Positions 24,012 to 32,558 of a DNA stretch of 64,000 nucleotides are shown in pieces. This stretch comes from Bacillus_BA fengqiuensis (GTDB lineage: Bacteria; Bacillota; Bacilli; Bacillales; Bacillaceae_H): NCBI GenBank assembly GCA_030813035.1, contig JAUSTV010000003.1; one strand, 5' to 3'. Below the pieces are notes generated by a model. The model was not told the DNA's origin. It made no database searches and worked only from the letters and a program-made list of their open reading frames with translations. How positions within the stretch are numbered: the stretch's first letter is position 1; every line of letters starts with the position of its first letter. Position numbers and translations under genes: made by a program.

Positions 24012-25487
24012 TTAAAAATCAAAACGAGACGTAATCATTTTTTTGCGTGTGTAGAAATTCACACCATCTTTTCCATTGACATGAAGATCCCCGTAGAATG
24101 AGTCTTTCCAGCCTGAAAACGGGAAGAAAGCCATTGTGGCAGGTACACCTACGTTAATTCCAAGCATTCCAGCATCTGCCTCTTCACGGAATTGGCGAAT
24201 GGCGGCCGCATCTTTCGTATAAATTGTCGCGCCATTTCCAAAACGCGACTTGCGAATATATTCAAGTGCCTCATCTATATCTTCGGCACGAAGTAAACTT
24301 AATACTGGAGCAAAGATTTCCTCTTTTGCAATCTTCATCCCCGGAGTTACGCGATCAAAAATCGTCGCTCCTAAAAAGTTTCCTTCCTGCAGTTCGTTCA
24401 TTTCTTTTCTGCCGTCTCGAATAAGCTCAGCTCCTTCTTCAATCCCTTTTTCAATGTACTGAAGCACTTTGGAACGATGCTGTTCACGAATGACAGGAGT
24501 CAGCAGCACCTCATCATCCATTCCGCTTCCAATGACCAGCTCATCTGCCTTTTGCTTCAGCATTTTGACAAACTCATCACTGCGCTTGTCCTCTCCTACC
24601 AACACGACGGCACTGCATGCCATGCAGCGCTGCCCTGCACTGCCATATGCGGAGCTGATAATATGCTGGACCGCTTTTTCCATATCACAATCCGGCATGA
24701 CAAGATGATGATTCTTCGCTCCCGAGAGAGCTTGAACTCTTTTTCCTGCTGCAGCTGCCCGCTCGTATACATATTTGGCAACAGGTTGAGATCCAACAAA
24801 TGAAACCGCTTTAATCTCTTCATGCTCAAGAAGGCCATTTACAACATCATGCGCACCATGCACTACATTCAATACCCCGGCCGGGCCTCCCGCTTTCGTA
24901 AAAAGCTCAACCAGTTTATTCGCTAAAATCGGCGTTCGTTCAGATGGCTTTAATACAAAGGTATTGCCGCATGCCACAGCAAGAGGGAACATCCATAAAG
25001 GAACCATCATTGGAAAATTGAATGGCGTAATTCCTCCTACCACTCCTAGCGGATAGCGATACATTTCCGAATCGATTTCTTCTGCAATGTTTCCTAGTGT
25101 TTCTCCCATTAACAAAGAAGGCGCTCCTGTTGCAAATTCTACACATTCGATTCCGCGCTGAACTTCTCCGTAAGCCTCCTTATATGCCTTTCCGTTTTCT
25201 TGGACAACCAGCTCCGCCAATTCTTCGTGATGCTCCATCAACAATGAATGGTATTTGAACAAAATACGGGCACGCTTAGGGACAGGAACATTTTTCCACG
25301 TTTTAAACGCTTGTGAGGCTGCCTGTACAGCAAGATCTACATCCTCTTTTGTGGAAATGGGGACCTTGGCCAACACTTCTCTTGTTGCGGGATTAATGAC
25401 TTCTAATGTTTCATTGCTTTGGGCCGATACCCACTGGCCGTTAATGTAGTTTTGGAGAATGACAGTTTCATTTTTTACAATTGACAT
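24012..25487 (-). CDS. mmsA: CoA-acylating methylmalonate/malonate-semialdehyde dehydrogenase
   Basis: A 491-residue aldehyde dehydrogenase of the MmsA/IolA group with PFNFPMMVPLWMFP, the NAD-binding VSFVGSQPV and the catalytic Cys288 in GSAGQRCMACS. These enzymes form propionyl-CoA from methylmalonate semialdehyde or acetyl-CoA from malonate semialdehyde with release of CO2. Location in a pyrimidine island, not a myo-inositol operon, suggests service to thymine/uracil (and valine) degradation. The ATG at 25487 has AGGGGG 7 bases upstream. Confidence 0.92.
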   Translation of the reverse strand: MSIVKNETVILQNYINGQWVSAQSNETLEVINPATREVLAKVPISTKEDVDLAVQAASQAFKTWKNVPVPKRARILFKYHSLLMEHHEELAELVVQENGKAYKEAYGEVQRGIECVEFATGAPSLLMGETLGNIAEEIDSEMYRYPLGVVGGITPFNFPMMVPLWMFPLAVACGNTFVLKPSERTPILANKLVELFTKAGGPAGVLNVVHGAHDVVNGLLEHEEIKAVSFVGSQPVAKYVYERAAAAGKRVQALSGAKNHHLVMPDCDMEKAVQHIISSAYGSAGQRCMACSAVVLVGEDKRSDEFVKMLKQKADELVIGSGMDDEVLLTPVIREQHRSKVLQYIEKGIEEGAELIRDGRKEMNELQEGNFLGATIFDRVTPGMKIAKEEIFAPVLSLLRAEDIDEALEYIRKSRFGNGATIYTKDAAAIRQFREEADAGMLGINVGVPATMAFFPFSGWKDSFYGDLHVNGKDGVNFYTRKKMITSRFDF

Positions 25488-25566
25488 TGCATTACCCCCT
25501 TGAGCAATTAACAAAGAATTTGTTTCTTATTATGCATCATTTTTCTTGGTAATTCATTAGACATAA

Positions 25567-25596
25567 TGTGAAATAGTCACACTCGAACATTTCACA
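25567..25596. promoter_or_regulatory. TGTGAAAT inverted repeat upstream of mmsA
   Basis: TGTGAAAT (25567-25574) and ATTTCACA (25589-25596) form an 8-bp inverted repeat with a 14-bp spacer. TGTGAAAT recurs at 25697-25704, where it runs into the palindrome AAATGGCCATTT. It is an operator candidate for the mmsA-aminotransferase transcript, possibly bound by the adjacent PucR-type protein. The rest of 25488-25785 shows no gene. Confidence 0.4.
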
Positions 25597-25785
25597 AATT
25601 GAGTAGTGAATATCTCTCCCATTGACGTAAAATAAAGAAAAACTAAAGGCTTTGCTAAATAATGATGTTGATTTGGGATTGTTTTTGATTCATTCGTGTG
25701 AAATGGCCATTTGTCCAGCTGCAATAGCCAAATTAAAAAGAGACGATCCCGCTCCCGGCATCATCCCTGTCGCACGCCTCTTCCC

Positions 25786-27375
25786 TCAAGAAGAGATTTG
25801 ATTCGTTTTTGAAAATAAATAATCATACACCATAATCATAAATTCGATGGCCATCCGTTTTTTCGGTTCCATAAAATCGCCGCCTAAAAGCTTTTCCAGC
25901 TTTTCAATACGATGATATAATGTTTGTCTTACTACAAACAAACGCTTCGCCGTTTCTTGTTTGGAGCCGTTGCATTCCAGGTAGATTTTTAATGTTTCCA
26001 TTAACTTCCCATTATATTGCTGATCATAGGTTAAAACAGGCTCTAAATATTCCATCATGACGTCCCGTAAATCTTTTGGTTGTTGAATTAGGGACAGTAC
26101 ACGGTACATATGCAAATCATCATAGAAGTGGATAGAAGAATTCGGTTCAAGCTTCTCCTGAACTTTTATTGTTTCTAAAGCTGTTTGATAGCTTTTATGA
26201 ATGTCCAAAACATTCTGTACAAGCTTTCCGATTCCGAGCAGATGAACAAATGAGCTTTGTCTTTTACTGTAATCCGTATTCAAAAATCTCGTAAACCCTT
26301 CCTCGAGCCTTTGTTTCCATGTATGGACAGAGCGCTTATTGATTAAAATCAAAATAAAATCATTGCGTCGTTCCGCTACAAATAATACAAAGCCATGTTG
26401 TTCAAAAAGCGTCTTTAAAAACATTTTTAAATACGTGAAATCGACAGAATGGTTTTTAGGGTTCGGTCTGCATACACATGCGATTGCCTCGCTGGTGAGA
26501 CCATTTACATTCGCTTCTTCTAAATGGTGCAGCAAATCGCCTTCCGCCAACTCACCTGTCAGCCACTTCAGGATCCACTCCGCTTCATCTACCCGTTTCT
26601 TTTCTGCCACATACAAATCTCTCAAAAAATGCTGGGCAAGCGCTGTTGCCGTACGATCGAGTGCTAATAAATCAAACTCCGTCAACTGCCCGTATGGAGA
26701 AACGGCAAAAAGCTCCGCGTAGTTTCGGTTTAACACTTGAATGACCTGTTTCGCAGTGGATCTTTCGACAACGTCATCAGAGAGTGAAGAGAGTAGTTCC
26801 CTTTTCCGTTTCATAGTTGCGTCAGGTACAAATAATGTCTCATTTTCATTTAATTTTATAATCACTTGTAAATCGGTATACTGGTGAAAAAAGTGGAGAA
26901 TCGGTTCGTAGTGGTCAATGGTCAATAGCATTTTGTGGAGTTTCTGGGAGTAGTTTTCCAAATCGGAAATCATTTGATAATGTTGGTTGATGAGTAGAGA
27001 GTGAATATCTTGGGTAATCTCAACAAACGGAACTTCTTGATGAAAGAGAATAATAGGAAACTGATGCCGATTAGCAATGGCGATTACTTCTGAAGGAATT
27101 TCTGAGGTATATGTACCAATTTCAATACATAGGCCGGACGCCTTACATTCGATTAGCTGTTCTAAAAAAGAGATGAACATTTGCTCATTTTTTTTCCATC
27201 CGACACCTGTCGATAAAATCAGTTCGTTCCCTTTTAACAACTGATTTATTTTAGTCACTTCCATAATATGGACCCACTTTACGGGTCGATGGAGGCCTTC
27301 TATTCCCGCCGCTACTTCACTTGCGACAAAGTGTTTTCGTTTTAAAACTTCCTGGACAGTAAGATATGACTTCAA
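25786..27375 (-). CDS. PucR family transcriptional regulator
   Basis: A 529-residue protein with the PucR layout: an N-terminal purine-catabolism regulator-like domain (about 1-125, VQEVLKRKHFVASEVAAG), a GGDEF-like central region and a C-terminal helix-turn-helix (about 470-525) with ETAKRLFVVRQTLYHRIEKLEKLLGG-type spacing. PucR proteins respond to purine, pyrimidine or amino-acid breakdown products. Its place between mmsA and the permease/dihydropyrimidinase operon makes it the likely controller of the island; whether it activates or represses is not visible. Confidence 0.88.
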   Translation of the reverse strand: MKSYLTVQEVLKRKHFVASEVAAGIEGLHRPVKWVHIMEVTKINQLLKGNELILSTGVGWKKNEQMFISFLEQLIECKASGLCIEIGTYTSEIPSEVIAIANRHQFPIILFHQEVPFVEITQDIHSLLINQHYQMISDLENYSQKLHKMLLTIDHYEPILHFFHQYTDLQVIIKLNENETLFVPDATMKRKRELLSSLSDDVVERSTAKQVIQVLNRNYAELFAVSPYGQLTEFDLLALDRTATALAQHFLRDLYVAEKKRVDEAEWILKWLTGELAEGDLLHHLEEANVNGLTSEAIACVCRPNPKNHSVDFTYLKMFLKTLFEQHGFVLFVAERRNDFILILINKRSVHTWKQRLEEGFTRFLNTDYSKRQSSFVHLLGIGKLVQNVLDIHKSYQTALETIKVQEKLEPNSSIHFYDDLHMYRVLSLIQQPKDLRDVMMEYLEPVLTYDQQYNGKLMETLKIYLECNGSKQETAKRLFVVRQTLYHRIEKLEKLLGGDFMEPKKRMAIEFMIMVYDYLFSKTNQISS

Positions 27376-27488
27376 ATTGACACCGCCCCTTAATGATTAC
27401 TTTTACATAATCATATAATATTTGGACAAGATAAAAAAGAATTTTTTGTATTTTCTATCTTTTTCCGTCCATGCAGCAGGGCTTTTCC

Positions 27489-27668
27489 TTATCCATTTAC
27501 TGATATTTTCTCCAGTAGTCTTCCACGTTTTTTGGCGCCGTCCATAATGCGGTCCATTTCTTCCTTATAAAATAGTAGATCCGTTACGGTAACTGCATTT
27601 AATATTTCCATTTTTAATTTATCAAGCAAAGCACATTCCTCTTTCGTCATCCATTCACGTACGTTCAT
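27489..27668 (-). CDS. Hypothetical 59-residue protein upstream of the PucR gene
   Basis: The ATG at 27668 has AAAGGA 9 bases upstream and opens a 59-residue acidic/basic helical protein (MNVREWMTKEECALLDKLK start, RGRLLEKISVNG end). No known domain or membrane segment is recognised. It precedes the PucR gene by 113 bp in the same direction. Coding is supported by the ribosome-binding site and an amphipathic helix pattern only. Confidence 0.5.
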   Translation of the reverse strand: MNVREWMTKEECALLDKLKMEILNAVTVTDLLFYKEEMDRIMDGAKKRGRLLEKISVNG

Positions 27669-27774
27669 CGAGATCCATCCTTTCATAGGTATCGCTTACT
27701 ATAAAATACGAAGGCTCTCATTTTTTTAGGGGGTTATCCATACATTGTCATGATTTTTTTATATAAAAAGAAAA

Positions 27775-27816
27775 AAGGTGTTTCAAACGGGCTATAAAAA
27801 CCGATTGAAACACCTT
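27775..27816 (-). terminator. Terminator of the pyrimidine-degradation operon
   Basis: A 16-bp stem with one mismatch (AAGGTGTTTCAAnCGG) and a 10-nt loop, followed on the minus strand by TTTTTTCTTTTT. It separates the preT-to-ORF74 operon from the PucR unit. Confidence 0.85.
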
Positions 27817-27921
27817 AAAAGCATCATTATTTTCTTTCCCCTCATTAATTGGCAATAAGACTCCTGCCTCTACTTCAAAATCATAAGGAATCTAAGGAGT
27901 CCGACAGTCCATTAGAGCGAA

Positions 27922-28146
27922 TTAAACAGCGTCATTTACCCGCTTTTGCTGCAGCAGTATCGATGAAAAGTATTTTCTTGCATCTGCCGTTAAGATGTGA
28001 AGGGTCTCCTGCTTTTCTCCATTTTTTGATTCTAATAACAAAAAAGCCCCGCTTAAGTTTTCTGTCACTCCCTTGATGCTGTATCCTTTCTGGATGTAAT
28101 AGTCAATTTTATCTCTTTCTTCCACAAATTCTTTATAACTCGACAT
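27922..28146 (-). CDS. Hypothetical 74-residue protein, last gene of the pyrimidine operon
   Basis: The ATG at 28146 has a strong GGAGG 7 bases upstream and follows the permease stop by 12 bp, so it is in the operon. The protein is soluble, starts MSSYKEFVEERDKIDYYIQKG and contains SGAFLLLESKNGEKQETLHI and a DARKYFSSILL helix, suggesting a small alpha/beta fold. I do not recognise a family. Context suggests an accessory role in pyrimidine uptake or breakdown, but no function can be assigned. Confidence 0.72.
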   Translation of the reverse strand: MSSYKEFVEERDKIDYYIQKGYSIKGVTENLSGAFLLLESKNGEKQETLHILTADARKYFSSILLQQKRVNDAV

Positions 28147-28158
28147 ATGCGTCCCTCC

Positions 28159-29631
28159 TTATTGACTAATCGATGTATCCCCTGTCGGTACAGAAACATT
28201 CGGCTGTACATCAATCTCCCAATCTCTCCCTACCGTAATCCCTAAATACCTTTCGTCGCTAGGATCTTTCAGTTCGGCTTGCGAATATTTCGGAAACCAC
28301 CAATATTTGGCCAGCACATAATAGCAAACAGATCCAACAATAAACCCGACAATAAAGGAGTAATTGGCCAACATATAAGAAGAGATTCCACCGATAATCC
28401 AAGCGATAAAACCGGCGACATTGACCCCTTTATAATAATGGTATTGACCTTCCTCCTCATATAAATCGACGACATTTACCCGGCGCTTGCGGATTAAATA
28501 ATAATCAGCAAACAAGATTCCAACAATGGAAGATAAAATCCCCCCGATAATGAGCAAAGCAGGAATAATAATGGCAAATAGATTCCAAGGCTGAACAATA
28601 CATCCAATAAACCCAGCTATAAACACCCCTACCCAAAACGGAACTTTCGGCCCGCCTACATTCGAAAAAATCGTAGCGGCCGGAATTAAGTTAGCCGAAG
28701 TATTCGTCGACCATTGAGCCAAAATGATCATTAACAGTAAAACACCAAGTACAATTCCTGTTGCCGCTTCTTGCAAGGCAACGACAGGATCGTAGTTTTT
28801 TACGGCAATGTAAGATACTCCCCCGATGATGACCATGAAGGTTTGAGTAATCGGCAAGGCAACGACATTGCCGACAAGTGCGGATTTATTACGTTTAAAC
28901 CAGTTTGGCTCGTGCTGCGGTGCTTTAATATAGCGGGAAAGAGACGGCATATCGGCGGCAAGCGTCGCCCAAAATCCCATATTGCTCATAATCACCACAA
29001 CAAAAGCCGTTATGGCCGCACCTCCTGTCACAGGACTTTCAATCCATGCCCATACTTCCCGTCCTTGTGACAGAGCTTGATCGGATAACGTTGTGTACAT
29101 CCACGCTGAAATGATAATAATAATAGGCGCCGCCAAATCGGCAAATCGTTCGATCGCCTTAATTCCCAACGCTGTATTGATTAACTGCAAAAGAGCAAAA
29201 ATGAGAAAGCAAACAAACCAGTTATCAAAACCAAATAAAGCGTTTAAAATCCCATTCATTGCAGTTGATCCGAAATAGGTGTTAATTCCAAACCAGCATG
29301 ATGCGGCAAGTCCGCGAACAATAGATGGGATATGGGTGCCAATCGTTCCAAAAGGGGCCCTCATATAAACGGGAAAAGAAAGTCCGTGCTCAATTCCGAT
29401 ATCACCGATAAGAGTCATAAAAATACCGATGGCAATCGAACCAATGACAGTGGCAAAAACAACCCATCCGAGAGAAAGACTTTGTACACCGGCCCCTCCA
29501 ATAGCGAATGCGGCTAATACGACGGCCATCCCTACCCATATAAGGGCAAATCCCAGTGTTCCGATTTTCTTGTCACCGTGGGAAATCGGCAGCAAATCCG
29601 GCGACTTTAAATAATTTGACTGTTTTTTCAT
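28159..29631 (-). CDS. NCS1 family nucleobase/hydantoin permease
   Basis: A 490-residue polytopic protein with about 12 hydrophobic segments, of the nucleobase:cation symporter-1 family (Mhp1, PucI, PydX relatives). Recognisable parts are the N-terminal LLPISHGDKKIGTLGFALIWVG-type helix 1 region and the GLxxSFPVYMRAPFG segment before helix 3. Position in the pydAB/hydA operon suggests import of uracil, thymine or dihydropyrimidine. Start 29631 has GGGGTG 6 bases upstream. It follows the dihydropyrimidinase gene after 183 bp. Confidence 0.9.
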   Translation of the reverse strand: MKKQSNYLKSPDLLPISHGDKKIGTLGFALIWVGMAVVLAAFAIGGAGVQSLSLGWVVFATVIGSIAIGIFMTLIGDIGIEHGLSFPVYMRAPFGTIGTHIPSIVRGLAASCWFGINTYFGSTAMNGILNALFGFDNWFVCFLIFALLQLINTALGIKAIERFADLAAPIIIIISAWMYTTLSDQALSQGREVWAWIESPVTGGAAITAFVVVIMSNMGFWATLAADMPSLSRYIKAPQHEPNWFKRNKSALVGNVVALPITQTFMVIIGGVSYIAVKNYDPVVALQEAATGIVLGVLLLMIILAQWSTNTSANLIPAATIFSNVGGPKVPFWVGVFIAGFIGCIVQPWNLFAIIIPALLIIGGILSSIVGILFADYYLIRKRRVNVVDLYEEEGQYHYYKGVNVAGFIAWIIGGISSYMLANYSFIVGFIVGSVCYYVLAKYWWFPKYSQAELKDPSDERYLGITVGRDWEIDVQPNVSVPTGDTSISQ

Positions 29632-29814
29632 AAACAGCACCCCTTCATTTTAAATGTTTATTTCAAAGCAAAAGCAACACCGTCTCTCCTGCACAAGAGA
29701 AAGATACCAAGAAAAGGCACCTTTCTTTTGTTTTCTCTCTATTTCAAACGGAACTTCAGGACTATTGCTTCGACTAAACAAATCGAGTGCTAAAGGGGTG
29801 AAGAATTGACTCAT

Positions 29815-31233
29815 TTAAATGGTTAGTTTTTCATTTTCGCTTACAATAGTTGATTGCCCATATTTGGCACGTTTTAAGTAACGGCCATATCCAGGCTGCC
29901 CCACGAATTGCTTATCCCGTATAACAAACTGGCCGCGGCATAACACGGAAACAGGTTCACCGGTTATTTTCATTCCTTCAAAGGCATTGTAATCGACAGC
30001 CATATGATGGGTGCTGGCGGAAATCGTCCGTTCTACATTCGGATCAAAAAGAACTAAATCAGCATCCGCTCCCACAGAAATGGTTCCCTTCTTGGGATAT
30101 AGCCCAAACAGTTTTGCAATTCGCGTTGACGTAATGTCAACAAATTGATTCAGCGTGATTCTCCCTTTCTTCACACCTTCTGAAAACAGGATGCTCACGC
30201 GATCCTCAATAATAGGTCCTCCATTTGGAATTTTTGTGAAATCGTCCCGCCCCAGGTCTTTCTGTCCCTTAAAGTCAAATGAACATTGATCAGACCCTAA
30301 CGTTTGCAGCTGACCGTTTTTCAGGGCATTCCATAAAACATCTTGATTCCATTTTTCACGCAGCGGAGGAGACCACACATATTTGGCGCCTTCAAAATTC
30401 GGCTTCTCGAGATAGCTTTGATCAAGGACTAGATATTGTGGACATGTTTCTCCCCAAATATCCACACCTTTATTTCTCGCTTCAGCGATGCGTTCGACTG
30501 CTTCAGCGCAAGAGACATGTACAACATATAATTGGGAACCTGCCAGCCCTGTCAATTGTGCTGCTCTTCCCGTTGCTTCTCCTTCTATTTCAGGCGGTCG
30601 TGTCAATGCATGATAAATCGGTTCTGTATTTCCCTCTTCCAATGCTTTTTTCGTCAAATACTCAATGACGTCGCCATTTTCCGCATGAACCATGACTAAA
30701 GCACCTAAGTCTTTAGCTGCCACTAACGTTCTGAATAATGTTTGATCATCGGCCTGAAAGACATTTTTATATGCCATGAACACTTTAAAGGAAGTAATCC
30801 CCTCTTCATCAATGACTTTCGGGAGCTCCTGCAGCACGCTTTCGTTGATTTCTCCAATCATTAAATGAAATCCATAGTCGATTGCCGCTTTTTCTTTTGA
30901 CTTTTTATGCCATACATCAATGGCATTTTGTAAAGGTTCTCCTTTATTCGTTAAACAAAAGTCAATGACTGTGGTCGTACCGCCAAATGCAGCGGCAATG
31001 GTCCCCGTTTCAAAGTCATCCTTTGTAACAGTCCCTCCAAACGGCATATCCAAATGTGTATGGGGATCAATTCCACCCGGGAATACATAGCATCCTTTTG
31101 CATCAATCACTTCACAGTCTCGTTCATCAAAATTCTTGCCTATGGCTGATATGACTTCATTTTCAATTAAAAGATCGGCCTGATACGTATCGGAAGCCGT
31201 TACAATGACCCCGTTTTTGATGATTTTTTTCAT
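29815..31233 (-). CDS. hydA: Dihydropyrimidinase / D-hydantoinase
   Basis: A 472-residue cyclic amidohydrolase with every dinuclear-zinc ligand at the canonical position: His58 and His60 (DPHTHLD), carboxylated Lys150 (TSFKVFMAY), His183, His239 and Asp315 (LGSDQCSF). It opens dihydrouracil/dihydrothymine to N-carbamoyl-beta-amino acids, step 2 of reductive pyrimidine degradation. The start at 31233 has GGGGG 9 bases upstream. It follows preA by 15 bp, so it shares the preT-preA transcript. Confidence 0.96.
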   Translation of the reverse strand: MKKIIKNGVIVTASDTYQADLLIENEVISAIGKNFDERDCEVIDAKGCYVFPGGIDPHTHLDMPFGGTVTKDDFETGTIAAAFGGTTTVIDFCLTNKGEPLQNAIDVWHKKSKEKAAIDYGFHLMIGEINESVLQELPKVIDEEGITSFKVFMAYKNVFQADDQTLFRTLVAAKDLGALVMVHAENGDVIEYLTKKALEEGNTEPIYHALTRPPEIEGEATGRAAQLTGLAGSQLYVVHVSCAEAVERIAEARNKGVDIWGETCPQYLVLDQSYLEKPNFEGAKYVWSPPLREKWNQDVLWNALKNGQLQTLGSDQCSFDFKGQKDLGRDDFTKIPNGGPIIEDRVSILFSEGVKKGRITLNQFVDITSTRIAKLFGLYPKKGTISVGADADLVLFDPNVERTISASTHHMAVDYNAFEGMKITGEPVSVLCRGQFVIRDKQFVGQPGYGRYLKRAKYGQSTIVSENEKLTI

Positions 31234-31248
31234 GTACAATATCCCCCT

Positions 31249-32535
31249 TTATTTCAATGCATCTACTTTGCATTCTGCCGTCAAGCCAATGGCTGCCTGC
31301 CGTTCATTCCACGTCATCGGCGGGTGCTCACTTGGCACTTCAACCATGGAAATGGCTCCGTCCACAGGACAAACAATGGAACATAAATTACAGCCGACAC
31401 AGTCTTCTTCACGTACCCTCAAATAATTTTTACCGTTTCGATCTGTTAACATATCGATACATTGGTGAGATGTATCTTCACATGAGATATGGCACTTATT
31501 GCAATTGATGCATGTATCTGGATCAATCCTGGCGACGATTTTATAATTCAAATCAAGGTTACCCCAGTCTGAATATTTAGGAACTGCCTTCCCGACAAGA
31601 TCGGATACACTCGCCAGTCCTCTCTCATCCAAATAATGGTTTAATCCGTCAATCATGTCTTCTACGATCCGGAAGCCATGATGCATGGCAGCCGTACAAA
31701 CTTGAACACCCGCCGCTCCCATGAGCATAAATTCTACTGCATCACGCCAATTGGAGACACCGCCCATCCCGGAGATCGGAACATTGATTCTTGGATTACG
31801 TGCACACTCTGCCACCATATTTAGCGCAATCGGTTTGACTGCCGGTCCACAGTACCCGCCGTGAGCCCCTTTTCCTGCTACGTGGGGAATTGTATTCCAT
31901 GAATCGATATCTACCCCTGCTAAACTATTGATTGTGTTGATCATACTGACAGCGTCCGCACCGCCTTGAACGGCCGCTTCTGCTGTTACTGTAATATCTG
32001 TGATATTTGGAGTCAGCTTGACAATAACAGGTGTTTTAGCTACTTCCTTCGCCCAATACGTTTGTTTCTCCACAAGAGCAGGCACTTGTCCCGATGCGGC
32101 CCCCATCCCGCGTTCCGCCATACCGTGAGGACAGCCGAAGTTTAACTCAAGTCCATCAACTCCCACATCCTCTACTCTTTTTACAATCTCATGCCATTTC
32201 TCCTGCTTTGGCTCCACCATTAACGAAGCGATAATGGCATGGTTAGGGAAACGTTTTTTCGTTTCATAAATTTCCTTTAAATTCACTTCTAACGGTCGGT
32301 CTGTAATTAATTCAATATTATTGAATCCCGCTACTCTTTGACCGTTAAAGCTCACTGCCGCAAATCGAGAGGATACGTTCAAAATCGGATCTCCCAACGT
32401 CTTCCAAACGGCTCCGCCCCAGCCTGCCTCAAAAGCTCTTTGCACTTGATAACCAGAATTGGTCGGCGGCGCGGATGCAAGCCAAAATGGATTTGGTGAT
32501 TGAATACCAGCTAGATTGATACGTAAATCTGCCAT
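31249..32535 (-). CDS. preA: Dihydropyrimidine dehydrogenase subunit PreA (PydB)
   Basis: A 428-residue protein: an FMN-binding dihydroorotate-dehydrogenase-like barrel (about 1-320) and a C-terminal ferredoxin part with two [4Fe-4S] motifs (Cys342/345/348/352 and Cys379/382/385/389). With PreT it reduces uracil and thymine with NAD(P)H. Conserved ELNFGCPHGMAERGMG is present, but the position of the mammalian catalytic Cys is Ser148 (AASGQ). It lies 23 bp after preT. Confidence 0.94.
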   Translation of the reverse strand: MADLRINLAGIQSPNPFWLASAPPTNSGYQVQRAFEAGWGGAVWKTLGDPILNVSSRFAAVSFNGQRVAGFNNIELITDRPLEVNLKEIYETKKRFPNHAIIASLMVEPKQEKWHEIVKRVEDVGVDGLELNFGCPHGMAERGMGAASGQVPALVEKQTYWAKEVAKTPVIVKLTPNITDITVTAEAAVQGGADAVSMINTINSLAGVDIDSWNTIPHVAGKGAHGGYCGPAVKPIALNMVAECARNPRINVPISGMGGVSNWRDAVEFMLMGAAGVQVCTAAMHHGFRIVEDMIDGLNHYLDERGLASVSDLVGKAVPKYSDWGNLDLNYKIVARIDPDTCINCNKCHISCEDTSHQCIDMLTDRNGKNYLRVREEDCVGCNLCSIVCPVDGAISMVEVPSEHPPMTWNERQAAIGLTAECKVDALK

Positions 32536-32558
32536 ACTAATTCCCCTCCCTTTTATGG

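Noticed and set aside
25620..25801. Open plus-strand frame of about 58 codons between mmsA and the PucR gene
   Set aside because: No start with a ribosome-binding site, overlaps the 3' end of the PucR gene, and no recognisable family; at best a gene remnant.
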